Of a stretch of DNA of 12,918 bases, positions 1-5,742 are shown piece after piece. Under the pieces are notes generated by a model. That model saw only the letters and a list, made by a program, of their open reading frames with translations, was not told where the DNA came from and made no database searches. The translations under genes were made by a program, and so were the position numbers. The DNA is from an uncultured Clostridia bacterium. Lineage in GTDB: Bacteria > Bacillota > Clostridia > Oscillospirales > Acutalibacteraceae. The stretch covers positions 1-12,918 of the forward strand of contig CALAQQ010000255.1 in the NCBI GenBank assembly GCA_937888485.1, in the 5' to 3' direction. The first letter of the stretch is position 1. Each line of letters starts with the position of its first letter.

Positions 1-285
1 CTTCGCGACCGGGGTCGGCTGATATATGCTCTCGACTTCATCGCTCCGCTGAATCGGGATCGCTTTGACGATGTCCGTATCAGTCACCCGGAGAATGCCC
101 TTGAGATTGTCAAAGTCCTTGCGCTGCATGAAGCAGCCGTTGCGGAACACTTGCGACAGATAAGTGCTTGCGTGTCCAAGCCTCTGTGATAATGCGGCGG
201 CGTTCGTTTCGTTCGCCAACATTGCGTTCTCTACTGCGTATCGGTCAACACAGACCGACCCCGCATTTCTCCCCCTTTTTCCCAT
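1..285 (-). CDS. Small element protein with possible HTH, partial at left edge
   Basis: An open frame of 95 codons starts at the ATG on bases 285-283 and runs off the window without a stop. An AAGGA ribosome site lies 9 bases upstream, and the start is one base past the stop of the two-TM gene, so it looks like the next cistron of the leftward operon. The beginning is basic (MGKRGRN). Residues 29-56 (AALSQRLGH, then STYLSQVF) resemble an HTH, like the small accessory regulators of clostridial elements. I do not recognise the family; DNA binding is inferred from this pattern only. The missing C-terminus could carry another domain. Confidence 0.6.
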   Translation of the reverse strand, partial: MGKRGRNAGSVCVDRYAVENAMLANETNAAALSQRLGHASTYLSQVFRNGCFMQRKDFDNLKGILRVTDTDIVKAIPIQRSDEVESIYQPTPVAK

Positions 286-286
286 T

Positions 287-493
287 TCACACCATCCTTC
301 TTTCTATTGCCTCACCAAGCCCGTTGAAGAAAAGCAGAACTCCAAGCCCTACCACTAACGGAATGCTTGCGTAAAGGTTTCCATTCCCCAACGCCACGAA
401 ACTGACCGCGATGTCTGCTCCGGCAATAACTTCGAACGCGATTGCGATCCCAAGCAGCAGCCGACAAACTCGGCGCGTTCTCTTTCTGTCCAT
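287..493 (-). CDS. Small two-TM membrane protein, out of frame inside the HTH gene
   Basis: Encodes 68 residues with a basic start (MDRKRTRRVCR) and two hydrophobic segments at about residues 11-34 and 41-60, with a short charged tail, so a hairpin membrane protein is predicted. The ATG at 493 is chosen because an AGGGGG ribosome site lies 9 bases upstream; a longer in-frame start at 535 lacks this. The first half overlaps the 3' part of the upstream HTH gene in another frame (bases 355-493). The next cistron starts one base after its stop. Function is unknown; small membrane peptides are common beside element regulators. The clean hydrophobic pattern and ribosome site argue that it is real. 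Confidence 0.5.
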   Translation of the reverse strand: MDRKRTRRVCRLLLGIAIAFEVIAGADIAVSFVALGNGNLYASIPLVVGLGVLLFFNGLGEAIERRMV

Positions 494-642
494 CCAAATA
501 TTCCCCCTAATCTGTTTATCTCCCCGACCGTCCAAGATGCCGGGTCTGCCATTCTCCGCTGAAGAGTGCGGACTGAAAACCGCATCATCTCTGCCAAGTT
601 TTTCCGGCTGATGCCGTAATACTTCAACACCTCATCAAGCAT
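355..642 (-). CDS. Small HTH DNA-binding protein
   Basis: Encodes 95 residues from the ATG at 642. Residues 8-34 (start YYGISRKNLAEMM, then SVRTLQRRM) form a clear helix-turn-helix of XRE/phage-repressor type, followed by a WTVGEINRL helix and the sequence FGWTERERAEF, as in short regulators of clostridial phages. The start overlaps the stop of the preceding HTH gene by 8 bases and has no good ribosome site of its own, which suggests translational coupling. The last 30 or so residues look unordered and coincide with the two-TM gene in another frame; the conserved part ends near residue 62. Probably a Cro- or accessory-type regulator of the element; target unknown. Confidence 0.6.
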   Translation of the reverse strand: MLDEVLKYYGISRKNLAEMMRFSVRTLQRRMADPASWTVGEINRLGGIFGWTERERAEFVGCCLGSQSRSKLLPEQTSRSVSWRWGMETFTQAFR

Positions 643-871
643 TGCTTTGTGTATCTGTAATCGCGCAACATTCGGGGAAAAAATAATCACCGATATCACA
701 CGGAGCAATCGACAGGATTTCAGCGATCTTGCTGATTGTCGATTTTTTGATGTCAACCTTGCCATTCAGCACACGGCTGATGTATCCGTAATTGAGATTG
801 TTCTCATCGCAGAACGCCGTGACTGTCCCATAGACTTCGTAAATCTCGCCGATTAATTTCGCAAGCCTCAT
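635..871 (-). CDS. Small XRE-like HTH regulator, first gene of the leftward element operon
   Basis: Encodes 78 residues from the ATG at 871, chosen because AAGGAG stands 6 bases upstream; the frame is open to 970 but that part lies over the promoter. Residues 14-34 (YGTVTAFCDENNLNYGYISR) and 35-56 form a Cro/CI-type HTH with the typical ISRVLNGK recognition helix. Transcription probably starts at the TTGACA-17-TATTAT promoter 68 bases or more upstream, facing away from the XRE repressor. It sits where a Cro or excisionase-like gene sits in temperate phages. It has no ligand or protease domain. The Cys pair near the C-terminus (FPECCA) is notable but unexplained. Confidence 0.65.
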   Translation of the reverse strand: MRLAKLIGEIYEVYGTVTAFCDENNLNYGYISRVLNGKVDIKKSTISKIAEILSIAPCDIGDYFFPECCAITDTQSNA

Positions 872-938
872 CCGTTTCTCCTTTCTTGTTTCGTGATTTT
901 CTTGTGGGATGTCATCTGTTCTGCACCTCACGCATCTC

Positions 939-967
939 ATAATAGCATATAGTTTTTCCCCTGTCAA
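939..967 (-). promoter_or_regulatory. Sigma-A type promoter for the leftward element operon
   Basis: Read on the minus strand this is TTGACA (967-962), a 17-base spacer, and TATTAT (944-939). That is a perfect -35 and a -10 one base off consensus at ideal spacing. Transcription would start near 932 and give a leader of about 60 bases before the first HTH gene. Strength this high is typical of a promoter that is normally held off by a repressor. Confidence 0.75.
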
Positions 968-1001
968 CAACTTTTTTAGCCCAAAATAAAAAAATTTTCT
1001 G

Positions 1002-1045
1002 TTGTGGAAAACGCAAAACTATGTTACATTAATTATGCAAGTAAC
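1002..1045 (+). promoter_or_regulatory. Repressor promoter with overlapping inverted repeat (possible operator)
   Basis: A weaker candidate promoter has TTGTGG at 1002-1007, a 17-base spacer and TACATT at 1025-1030. An interrupted palindrome GTTAC (1023-1027) and GTAAC (1041-1045) overlaps the -10 box and the presumed start point, which fits an autoregulatory operator for the XRE repressor. The repeat is short and lies in AT-rich DNA, so operator function is inferred. Confidence 0.4.
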
Positions 1046-1061
1046 AATGGGGGTGAGAATA

Positions 1062-1391
1062 ATGGGAGCGTTTAAGGAGAGACTTAGAGAAATGATGGAA
1101 AAAAGAGGTATGCGACAAGCAGACTTAGTCATCGCGACCGGGATCGAGAGAAGCATTATTTCGTCTTATGTGACAGGAAGATATGAGCCGAAAGACGAAA
1201 AATTGCAATTGCTTGCTAAAGCACTTAATTGTGATGCAATGTGGCTTGCCGGATATGACGGAGTCGAGGAAGACGATGATATGGCGTTCCTGGAACGATT
1301 CCGCAAACTGAACGTAGAGGACAAGCGCACTATACTTACATTGCTCAACTTTATGAATGACCACGAAAGAAGAAACAATGAAGGTGTATGA
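1062..1391 (+). CDS. XRE/CI-type transcriptional repressor without peptidase domain
   Basis: Encodes 109 residues. The ATG at 1062 is chosen over upstream in-frame starts because GGGGGTGA stands just before it and because the HTH fold begins there. Residues 5-58 are a classic HTH_3 domain: FKERLREMMEKRGMRQADL, then SIISSYVTGRYEPKDEKL and LAKALNCDAMWLAGYD. The tail (about 69-109) is acidic then helical, with no LexA-type Ser/Lys peptidase, so release by RecA-driven self-cleavage is not expected. It diverges from the leftward HTH operon and precedes the integrase, the standard place for an element immunity repressor. Its likely target is the intervening 872-1061 region. Confidence 0.8.
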   Translation: MGAFKERLREMMEKRGMRQADLVIATGIERSIISSYVTGRYEPKDEKLQLLAKALNCDAMWLAGYDGVEEDDDMAFLERFRKLNVEDKRTILTLLNFMNDHERRNNEGV

Positions 1392-1505
1392 GAATATACC
1401 TCTGTGGCTTTATAATATCGCCGTTGTTGGGTTTTGTTGCGTTTAGCGAACAACTACGCACCACGGGGATAAAATTCGATTTACGGGCGTTTTAGGGGGT
1501 TGGGC
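1392..1505. other. Intergenic gap between repressor and integrase
   Basis: No gene is visible. A TATAAT at 1411-1416 has no good -35 box at the right distance. A GTTGTT/AACAAC inverted repeat (1423-1428 and 1449-1454) is too weak and too widely spaced to call a terminator or integrase arm site. The integrase ribosome site AGGGGG lies at 1494-1499. Confidence 0.4.
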
Positions 1506-1780
1506 ATGAAAGCGAGGAAACTGCCAAGCGGAAAGTGGAACGTGCAAGTCCTCGACTATGTGGATGAGAACGGCAAGATGCACAAGCGATCATTCACGGC
1601 GGCAACGAGGATAGAAGCGGAAAGCAGGGCGGCGGCATTCAAGGCAGAGCGCACGGAAGGTGGGCAAGACGGAGCCGTTGCCGATATGGTGGAGCGGGCG
1701 ATACGGCAGAAGGAAGCCGCTCTCTCCCCTTCCACTTTGCGCGGATACAAGAAAATATATGAGCAGCAGATAAAGCCGTC
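1506..1780 (+). pseudogene. int: Tyrosine integrase, N-terminal fragment only
   Basis: About 91 codons of a phage-type tyrosine recombinase remain. The ATG at 1506 has AGGGGG 6 bases upstream; TTG at 1500 is less likely. Residues 4-45 (KLPSGKWNVQV, then KMHKRSFTAATRIEAE) match the arm-type DNA-binding domain, and ALSPSTLRGYKKIYEQQI begins the SAM-like core-binding domain. Family members run to roughly 350-400 residues, so the rest of the core-binding domain and the whole catalytic domain (Arg, His and Tyr residues) are absent. The frame runs on to 1949 but the added residues are antisense to mutS2 and meaningless. This copy cannot recombine DNA. Whether the truncation is biological or a sequence chimera is open. 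Confidence 0.8.
1772..1780. other. Junction of element and mutS2, possible 9-base microhomology
   Basis: AAAGCCGTC reads sensibly on both sides: as IKPS continuing the integrase on the plus strand and as DGF continuing MutS2 (usual context GDGFDTLVITG) on the minus strand. The break therefore lies in or beside these bases. The shared bases may be a recombinase crossover core, microhomology at a deletion, or the join of a chimeric read or contig. The parental sequences are not in the window, so the extent of homology is inferred. Confidence 0.6.
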
Positions 1781-2752
1781 ACCGATTGCCACATCGATAG
1801 GAACAACCTTTGATCTGTCAATAAGAGGATGTCTTGCAGCACGAAGATTGATAATTCCCTTATCGTTGATAATCGGCGGACAGCCTTTAATTTTGTATGC
1901 ATACTGTGCTTTTGCAAAAATAAGATTGAGTTCAAGAGCGCATTCGTAACTGTTTTTTATGCTCTGTTCAAATTCACCTGCAATTGATGAAAGCTCTGCA
2001 AGGATTCTTTCGATTTCTTCACGTTCTTTTGTCTGAAGAACACGGATTTCATTGTTGGCTTCAACAACAGCCATAGGTTCAATGAATACCGTTGCACCGC
2101 TTGAAGATGTATCGTGAACAAGACCTGCAATTTCGCTTCTGTGTTCACTTTTTACAGGCACAACATATCTTCCGTTACGCTGTGTGATAATATTTTCCTG
2201 CAGATATTTTGAGTGGCTCTGTGAACGGGAAAATTTTTCAAGCTGTTCTCTTATTTTTGATTCCTGAACTCTTATTTTGCGTCTTATTGCGGCAAGAGTG
2301 GGGGAGGCGTTGTCTGAAATTTCTTCTTCCGAAATAATCGCGTTGAAAATTGCCGTTTCAAGGTATTTGTTCGGAATAAGTGCATTGAAAAGAGTATCAA
2401 GAACGCTCTGGACACCTGCGTTAGATGCTCTCCACTGCGAAAGCGTGCGTATAACACGAAGAACGCCGCCGATATCGAGAAGTTCTTTTGTGTTGAGAAC
2501 ACTGCCTGCATTTGCTCTGCTCAATGCATTGTTGACATTCTTCAGACCGCCGAAAGACGGACCGCCAAAACGGGCAAGGAGCATATGAGCATCAACCGTC
2601 TGATTAAGCAAGGCTCTTGCAAGGTCGGGGTTTGTTTCCGGTCTGAGATGGAGAGCGTTATATCTTGCATCATCACAGCTTGTAAATTCTGCAAGACGTT
2701 CAAGCACTTTGTCAAATTCAAGTGCTTTTGAATGTTTATCAAATGAATTCAT
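1772..2752 (-). pseudogene. mutS2: MutS2, N-terminal fragment truncated before Walker A
   Basis: About 327 codons of endonuclease MutS2 (RqcU in B. subtilis), which splits collided ribosomes and has been linked to suppression of recombination. Start ATG at 2752 has AGGAG in the 14-base gap after the preceding gene. The MutS2 core and lever regions are clear: ALEFDKVLERLAEFT near the N-terminus, RNGRYVVPVKSEHRSEIAG, HDTSSSGATVFIEP, and RHPLIDRSKVVPIDVAIGDG. In the family the next residues lead straight into the Walker A GPNTGGKT, but here the frame enters antisense integrase sequence and stops at 1556. The ATPase, KOW and Smr nuclease domains are missing; full-length proteins are about 780-800 residues. 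Last gene of the leftward operon. Confidence 0.9.
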
Positions 2753-2766
2753 TATATTTCTCCTGT

Positions 2767-3687
2767 TTATTCTTCGGAGTTTTCGTCTGTCGTTGCTTCT
2801 TCAACGATATCACCGTTTTCATCGGTTGCAGGTTCTGTTGTGACTATATCACCGTTTTCGTCAGTTACGGGTTCTGTTGTTACAACTTCACCGTTTTCAT
2901 CCGTCATAACCTCGGTCTGAGTTGCATCGGTTGTTTCGGGAACGGTTGTTGTTTCCTCAACGGGTTCTGTTTCCGGTTCACGGACGGGTTCTGTTGTACC
3001 GATAACCTCCTGACCGGCAACTGATTGGATTGAGGAAACATATAAATTTCCGCCGCTGCGTTCACGAAGAGTTATTTTCATAAACTTATCAGGTTCCGGA
3101 ACAGTGTGTTCGCCGTTTTCTATCTGTGCCCATGCAAGGTTGCTGATATATCCTACGCTGAGGATTTTTGAACTGCCCTGCTTTTCTATTTCATAAACCT
3201 TGGGTGTATATGCCGATTCAACGCCTGTAACGGGAAGAATATAGCTTTTAAGGGCAGCGTCATAGGTTATTTCGTATTCACTCATGTCGATTGAAGAATG
3301 AAGTGATGCAATGTCAATTTCCGTTCCGAATAGATTGATGAATTGTATTTCTATATCCGCCTGAGGAACAACCAAACCAAAGGTCTCACCCTCTGAATAA
3401 GAAAATCTGTCGGCTCCTTCATCGCTCATAAGGAGAGCCCAGATTGCGCTGTTGAGAAGCTGAGAAACATCAGCCTGAGTAAGGTCGTCGAACGGGTCGG
3501 GGTCAAACATGACAACAGGTTCAAGCATTTCTTCGTATTTTGCTTTTTCAGCAGTTTTATCGGTGAAATTCTTAACTGTATCAACAGTGAAATTTATAAC
3601 TGTAATAAGACCGATAACAGCAAGAATGCCTGCGATTATTCCGACGGGAAAAGCAAGCTTGTTCTTTTTTCTATTGTTTTTAGCCAC
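2767..3687 (-). CDS. Membrane-anchored extracellular protein with C-terminal acidic repeats, function unknown
   Basis: Encodes 306 residues starting with GTG at 3687; GGAGGT lies 6 bases upstream, 13 bases past proA. A basic start (KNNRKKNK) and one hydrophobic helix at about 11-33 predict a signal anchor with the rest outside the cell. Residues 60-230 are a mixed alpha/beta region of no family I recognise. From about 233 it is Thr/Glu/Pro rich, ending in tandem TDENGxxVTTEPx units of 13 residues (262-306). Such tails usually act as flexible spacers in the cell wall zone. It sits between proA and mutS2 in one operon, but neither neighbour suggests a role. No sortase motif is visible. Confidence 0.8.
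   Translation of the reverse strand: MAKNNRKKNKLAFPVGIIAGILAVIGLITVINFTVDTVKNFTDKTAEKAKYEEMLEPVVMFDPDPFDDLTQADVSQLLNSAIWALLMSDEGADRFSYSEGETFGLVVPQADIEIQFINLFGTEIDIASLHSSIDMSEYEITYDAALKSYILPVTGVESAYTPKVYEIEKQGSSKILSVGYISNLAWAQIENGEHTVPEPDKFMKITLRERSGGNLYVSSIQSVAGQEVIGTTEPVREPETEPVEETTTVPETTDATQTEVMTDENGEVVTTEPVTDENGDIVTTEPATDENGDIVEEATTDENSEE
2770..2904 (-). repeat. Tandem 39-base repeat coding for TDENG units
   Basis: Near-identical units with a 39-base period begin with CACCGTTTTC on the plus strand at 2811, 2850 and 2889; the first two are closest to each other. A degenerate unit at the gene's 3' end is offset by 36 bases. They encode TDENGEVVTTEPV, TDENGDIVTTEPA, TDENGDIVEEAT and TDENSEE. 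Period in multiples of three keeps the frame, so copy number can vary without breaking the protein. Confidence 0.85.
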
Positions 3688-3700
3688 TTTAATACCTCCG

Positions 3701-4945
3701 TTATCTTATCTGTCCGTTGCCGCTGATAACATACTTCGAGCTTACCATATGGGCAACGCCGAGAGGACCTCTTGCGTGAAGTTTCTGTGTTGAAATTCCG
3801 ATTTCTGCGCCGAAACCGAATTCACCGCCATCGGTAAATCTTGTTGAAGCGTTAACATAAACCGCCGCAGCATCAACCTCTGACTTGAATTTTTCGGAAG
3901 CCTCATAGCTGTCGGTGATGATTGCTTCACTGTGTCCCGTACCGTATTTTGCAATGTGAGAAATTGCTTCATCGATATTCTCGACAACCTTCACGCTGAT
4001 TTTGTAGTCAAGATATTCGGTAGCATAATCTTCTTCGGTTGCGGGGATTGCATAGGGGAGGATTTCACAGACTAATTCATCGCCCCTGATTTCAACATTC
4101 TTTTCTTTGAGCTTTTCGCCGATTGTGATAAGTGCAAGCTCTGAGATATCCTTATGGATAAGCAGACCCTCGCAGGCATTGCAAACAGAAACTCTCGAAG
4201 CCTTTGCGTTGGCAACGATATCAGCAGCCATGTTGATATCTGCATCGCTGTCAACGTATATATGGCAGTTGCCGACACCTGTTTCGATAACGGGAACTGT
4301 TGCGTTTTCAACAACGGAACGAATAAGACCGGCGCCGCCTCTGGGAATAAGCAAATCGACATAACCGTTGAGCTTCATAAGTTCGGTTGCGGCTTGTCTT
4401 GAAATGTTTTCAATAAGAATTATACAATCCTCGGGAAGTCCCGATTCAGCCGCCGCATTGCGCATAACGGTTGCAATGGCTTTGTTTGAATTGATGGCTT
4501 CCTTTCCGCCTTTGAGAATAACGGAATTGCCTGCCTTGAGGCAGATAGCCGCCGCATCTGCGGTAACATTCGGTCTTGCTTCAAAAATAACCGCAATAAC
4601 GCCGATGGGCACTGAAACTTTCTCAATTTTAAGTCCGTTTGGTCTTGTTTCACCCCATAAAACTCTGCCGACGGGATTTTCTGACGATGCAACTTGTCTG
4701 AGACCTTGTGCCATGCCCGAAATTCTGTCATGGGTAAGAGTCAAACGGTCAATCATCGCCTGTGAAATACCCGAATCCTGTGCGTTTCTTATATCTTTCG
4801 AATTTTCTTCAAGAATGAACTGCGAATTCTTTTCGAGTGCGTCAGCGATTGCATTGAGAGCCTTATCAATTGCCGCACCGCCCGCTTTTGCAAGAATTCT
4901 CTGCGCTTCTTTTGAACGCGCACCAATATTAATCATATCACTCAT
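3701..4945 (-). CDS. proA: Gamma-glutamyl phosphate reductase
   Basis: Encodes 414 residues, normal for the family. ProA reduces gamma-glutamyl phosphate with NADPH to glutamate-5-semialdehyde, which cyclises to pyrroline-5-carboxylate, the second step of proline synthesis in the cytosol. The aldehyde-dehydrogenase fold is clear: PIGVIAVIFEARPNVTADAA (113-132), SVILKGGKEA (141-150), PRGGAGLI (201-208), and the catalytic Cys255 in RVSVCNACEGLL. The end (VYVNASTRFTDGGEFGFGAEIGISTQKLHARGP in context) is diagnostic. The start lies 2 bases after the proB stop; its GGAGGG ribosome site is within the last codons of proB, so the two enzymes of the pathway are coupled. Confidence 0.97.
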   Translation of the reverse strand: MSDMINIGARSKEAQRILAKAGGAAIDKALNAIADALEKNSQFILEENSKDIRNAQDSGISQAMIDRLTLTHDRISGMAQGLRQVASSENPVGRVLWGETRPNGLKIEKVSVPIGVIAVIFEARPNVTADAAAICLKAGNSVILKGGKEAINSNKAIATVMRNAAAESGLPEDCIILIENISRQAATELMKLNGYVDLLIPRGGAGLIRSVVENATVPVIETGVGNCHIYVDSDADINMAADIVANAKASRVSVCNACEGLLIHKDISELALITIGEKLKEKNVEIRGDELVCEILPYAIPATEEDYATEYLDYKISVKVVENIDEAISHIAKYGTGHSEAIITDSYEASEKFKSEVDAAAVYVNASTRFTDGGEFGFGAEIGISTQKLHARGPLGVAHMVSSKYVISGNGQIR

Positions 4946-4947
4946 TT

Positions 4948-5742
4948 TTATCCCTCCGTTTTTGCTCTGAACAGAGTGCCGATCTGTCTGCCGTCGATAA
5001 GCTTGTAGATATCTTCGGGGTCGGAACCGTTCATAACAACCGTGTCAATTCCTGCTGCGGTTGCAATCTGCGCCGCATGGAGCTTTGTTATCATTCCGCC
5101 CGTTCCTCTGTTTGTTCCGCTTCCGCCTGCAAGCGCAAGAACATCGTCGTTGATTTCGTCAACAATATGAATGAGAACGGCATTTTCATCTTCTCTCGGA
5201 TTTGCGCTGAAAAGTCCGTCAATATCGGTAAGAATGATAAGTGCGTCGGCATCGACAATCTCCGCAACATGAGCCGAAAGACTGTCGTTATCACCGTAAA
5301 CTATTTCTTCAACCGCAACGCTGTCGTTTTCGTTGACAACGGGAATTGCGCCGTATTCGAAAAGCTTCATGAAGGAGTTATGAAGATTGCGGTGTCTTTC
5401 TTCATTGTCAAAGTCATCTTTTGTGACAAGAAGCTGACCCGTTATGTTACCGTATTCACCGAAAAATTTGTCATAAAGGAACATAAGCTCGCATTGACCT
5501 ACGGTTGCTGCCGCCTGTCTGCCCGGAGTATCCTTCGGTCTTTCTTTAAGACCGAGCTTACCGACTCCGACACCGATTGCGCCTGAGGTAACAAGCACTA
5601 TTTCCATTCCTGCGTTTTTGAGATCGCTGAGTACTCTTGCAAGCATGGACATTCTGCGCAGGTTTATTTTTCCTGTATCATAGGTCAGTGTTGATGTACC
5701 GACCTTGACAACTATTCTTTTGATGTTCTTTTTGTTTATCAT
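4948..5742 (-). CDS. proB: Glutamate 5-kinase, short form without PUA domain
   Basis: Encodes 264 residues. ProB phosphorylates glutamate with ATP, the first and usually proline-inhibited step of proline synthesis; the unstable product passes to ProA. The amino-acid kinase fold shows VVKVGTSTLT (11-20), LVTSGAIGVGVGKLGL (50-65), PVVNENDSV (134-142), GDNDSLSA (150-157), LTDIDGLF (171-178) and GTGGMITK (213-220). The protein stops where the kinase domain ends, so the C-terminal PUA domain of the E. coli enzyme (367 residues) is absent; short forms are known in other bacteria. The start overlaps the stop of the peptidase gene (ATGA) and has only a weak ribosome site, so translation is probably coupled. 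Confidence 0.96.
   Translation of the reverse strand: MINKKNIKRIVVKVGTSTLTYDTGKINLRRMSMLARVLSDLKNAGMEIVLVTSGAIGVGVGKLGLKERPKDTPGRQAAATVGQCELMFLYDKFFGEYGNITGQLLVTKDDFDNEERHRNLHNSFMKLFEYGAIPVVNENDSVAVEEIVYGDNDSLSAHVAEIVDADALIILTDIDGLFSANPREDENAVLIHIVDEINDDVLALAGGSGTNRGTGGMITKLHAAQIATAAGIDTVVMNGSDPEDIYKLIDGRQIGTLFRAKTEG

Larger units (their letters stand above)
1..1780. mobile_element. Control end of a phage-like or integrative element (partial)
   Basis: This stretch holds a divergent regulatory switch (leftward small HTH genes against a rightward XRE repressor) followed by a tyrosine integrase start, the usual layout of the lysogeny module of a temperate phage or small integrative element. Base composition supports foreign origin: bases 1621-1680 have 39 G/C in 60, while 1801-1860, just past the junction, have 24 in 60. 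The left side is open at the window edge and the right side ends abruptly inside the integrase. No structural phage, conjugation or cargo gene is visible, so phage and integrative conjugative element cannot be told apart. The right limit is known only to within about ten bases. Confidence 0.7.

Noticed and set aside
1423..1454. GTTGTT ... AACAAC inverted repeat as terminator or integrase arm site
   Set aside because: Six-base arms with a 20-base interval, no T-tract and no repeated copy; not distinguishable from chance.
1556..1771. Extension of the MutS2 frame to a 398-residue protein
   Set aside because: This stretch is antisense to integrase codons and carries no Walker A; it is read-through past the junction.
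1500..1949. A 149-residue rightward frame continuing the integrase
   Set aside because: Residues past about 92 are the antisense of mutS2 and contain no integrase motif; only the first part is genuine.
2770..2904. CRISPR-like repeat array
   Set aside because: Units are directly adjacent with no spacers, keep the reading frame and encode a regular peptide repeat.
4368..4970. A 200-residue plus-strand frame
   Set aside because: It lies wholly antisense to proA, which has full motifs and a good ribosome site; the plus frame shows no domain pattern.
5077..5586. A 169-residue plus-strand frame
   Set aside because: Antisense shadow of proB with Cys/Phe-rich unnatural composition.
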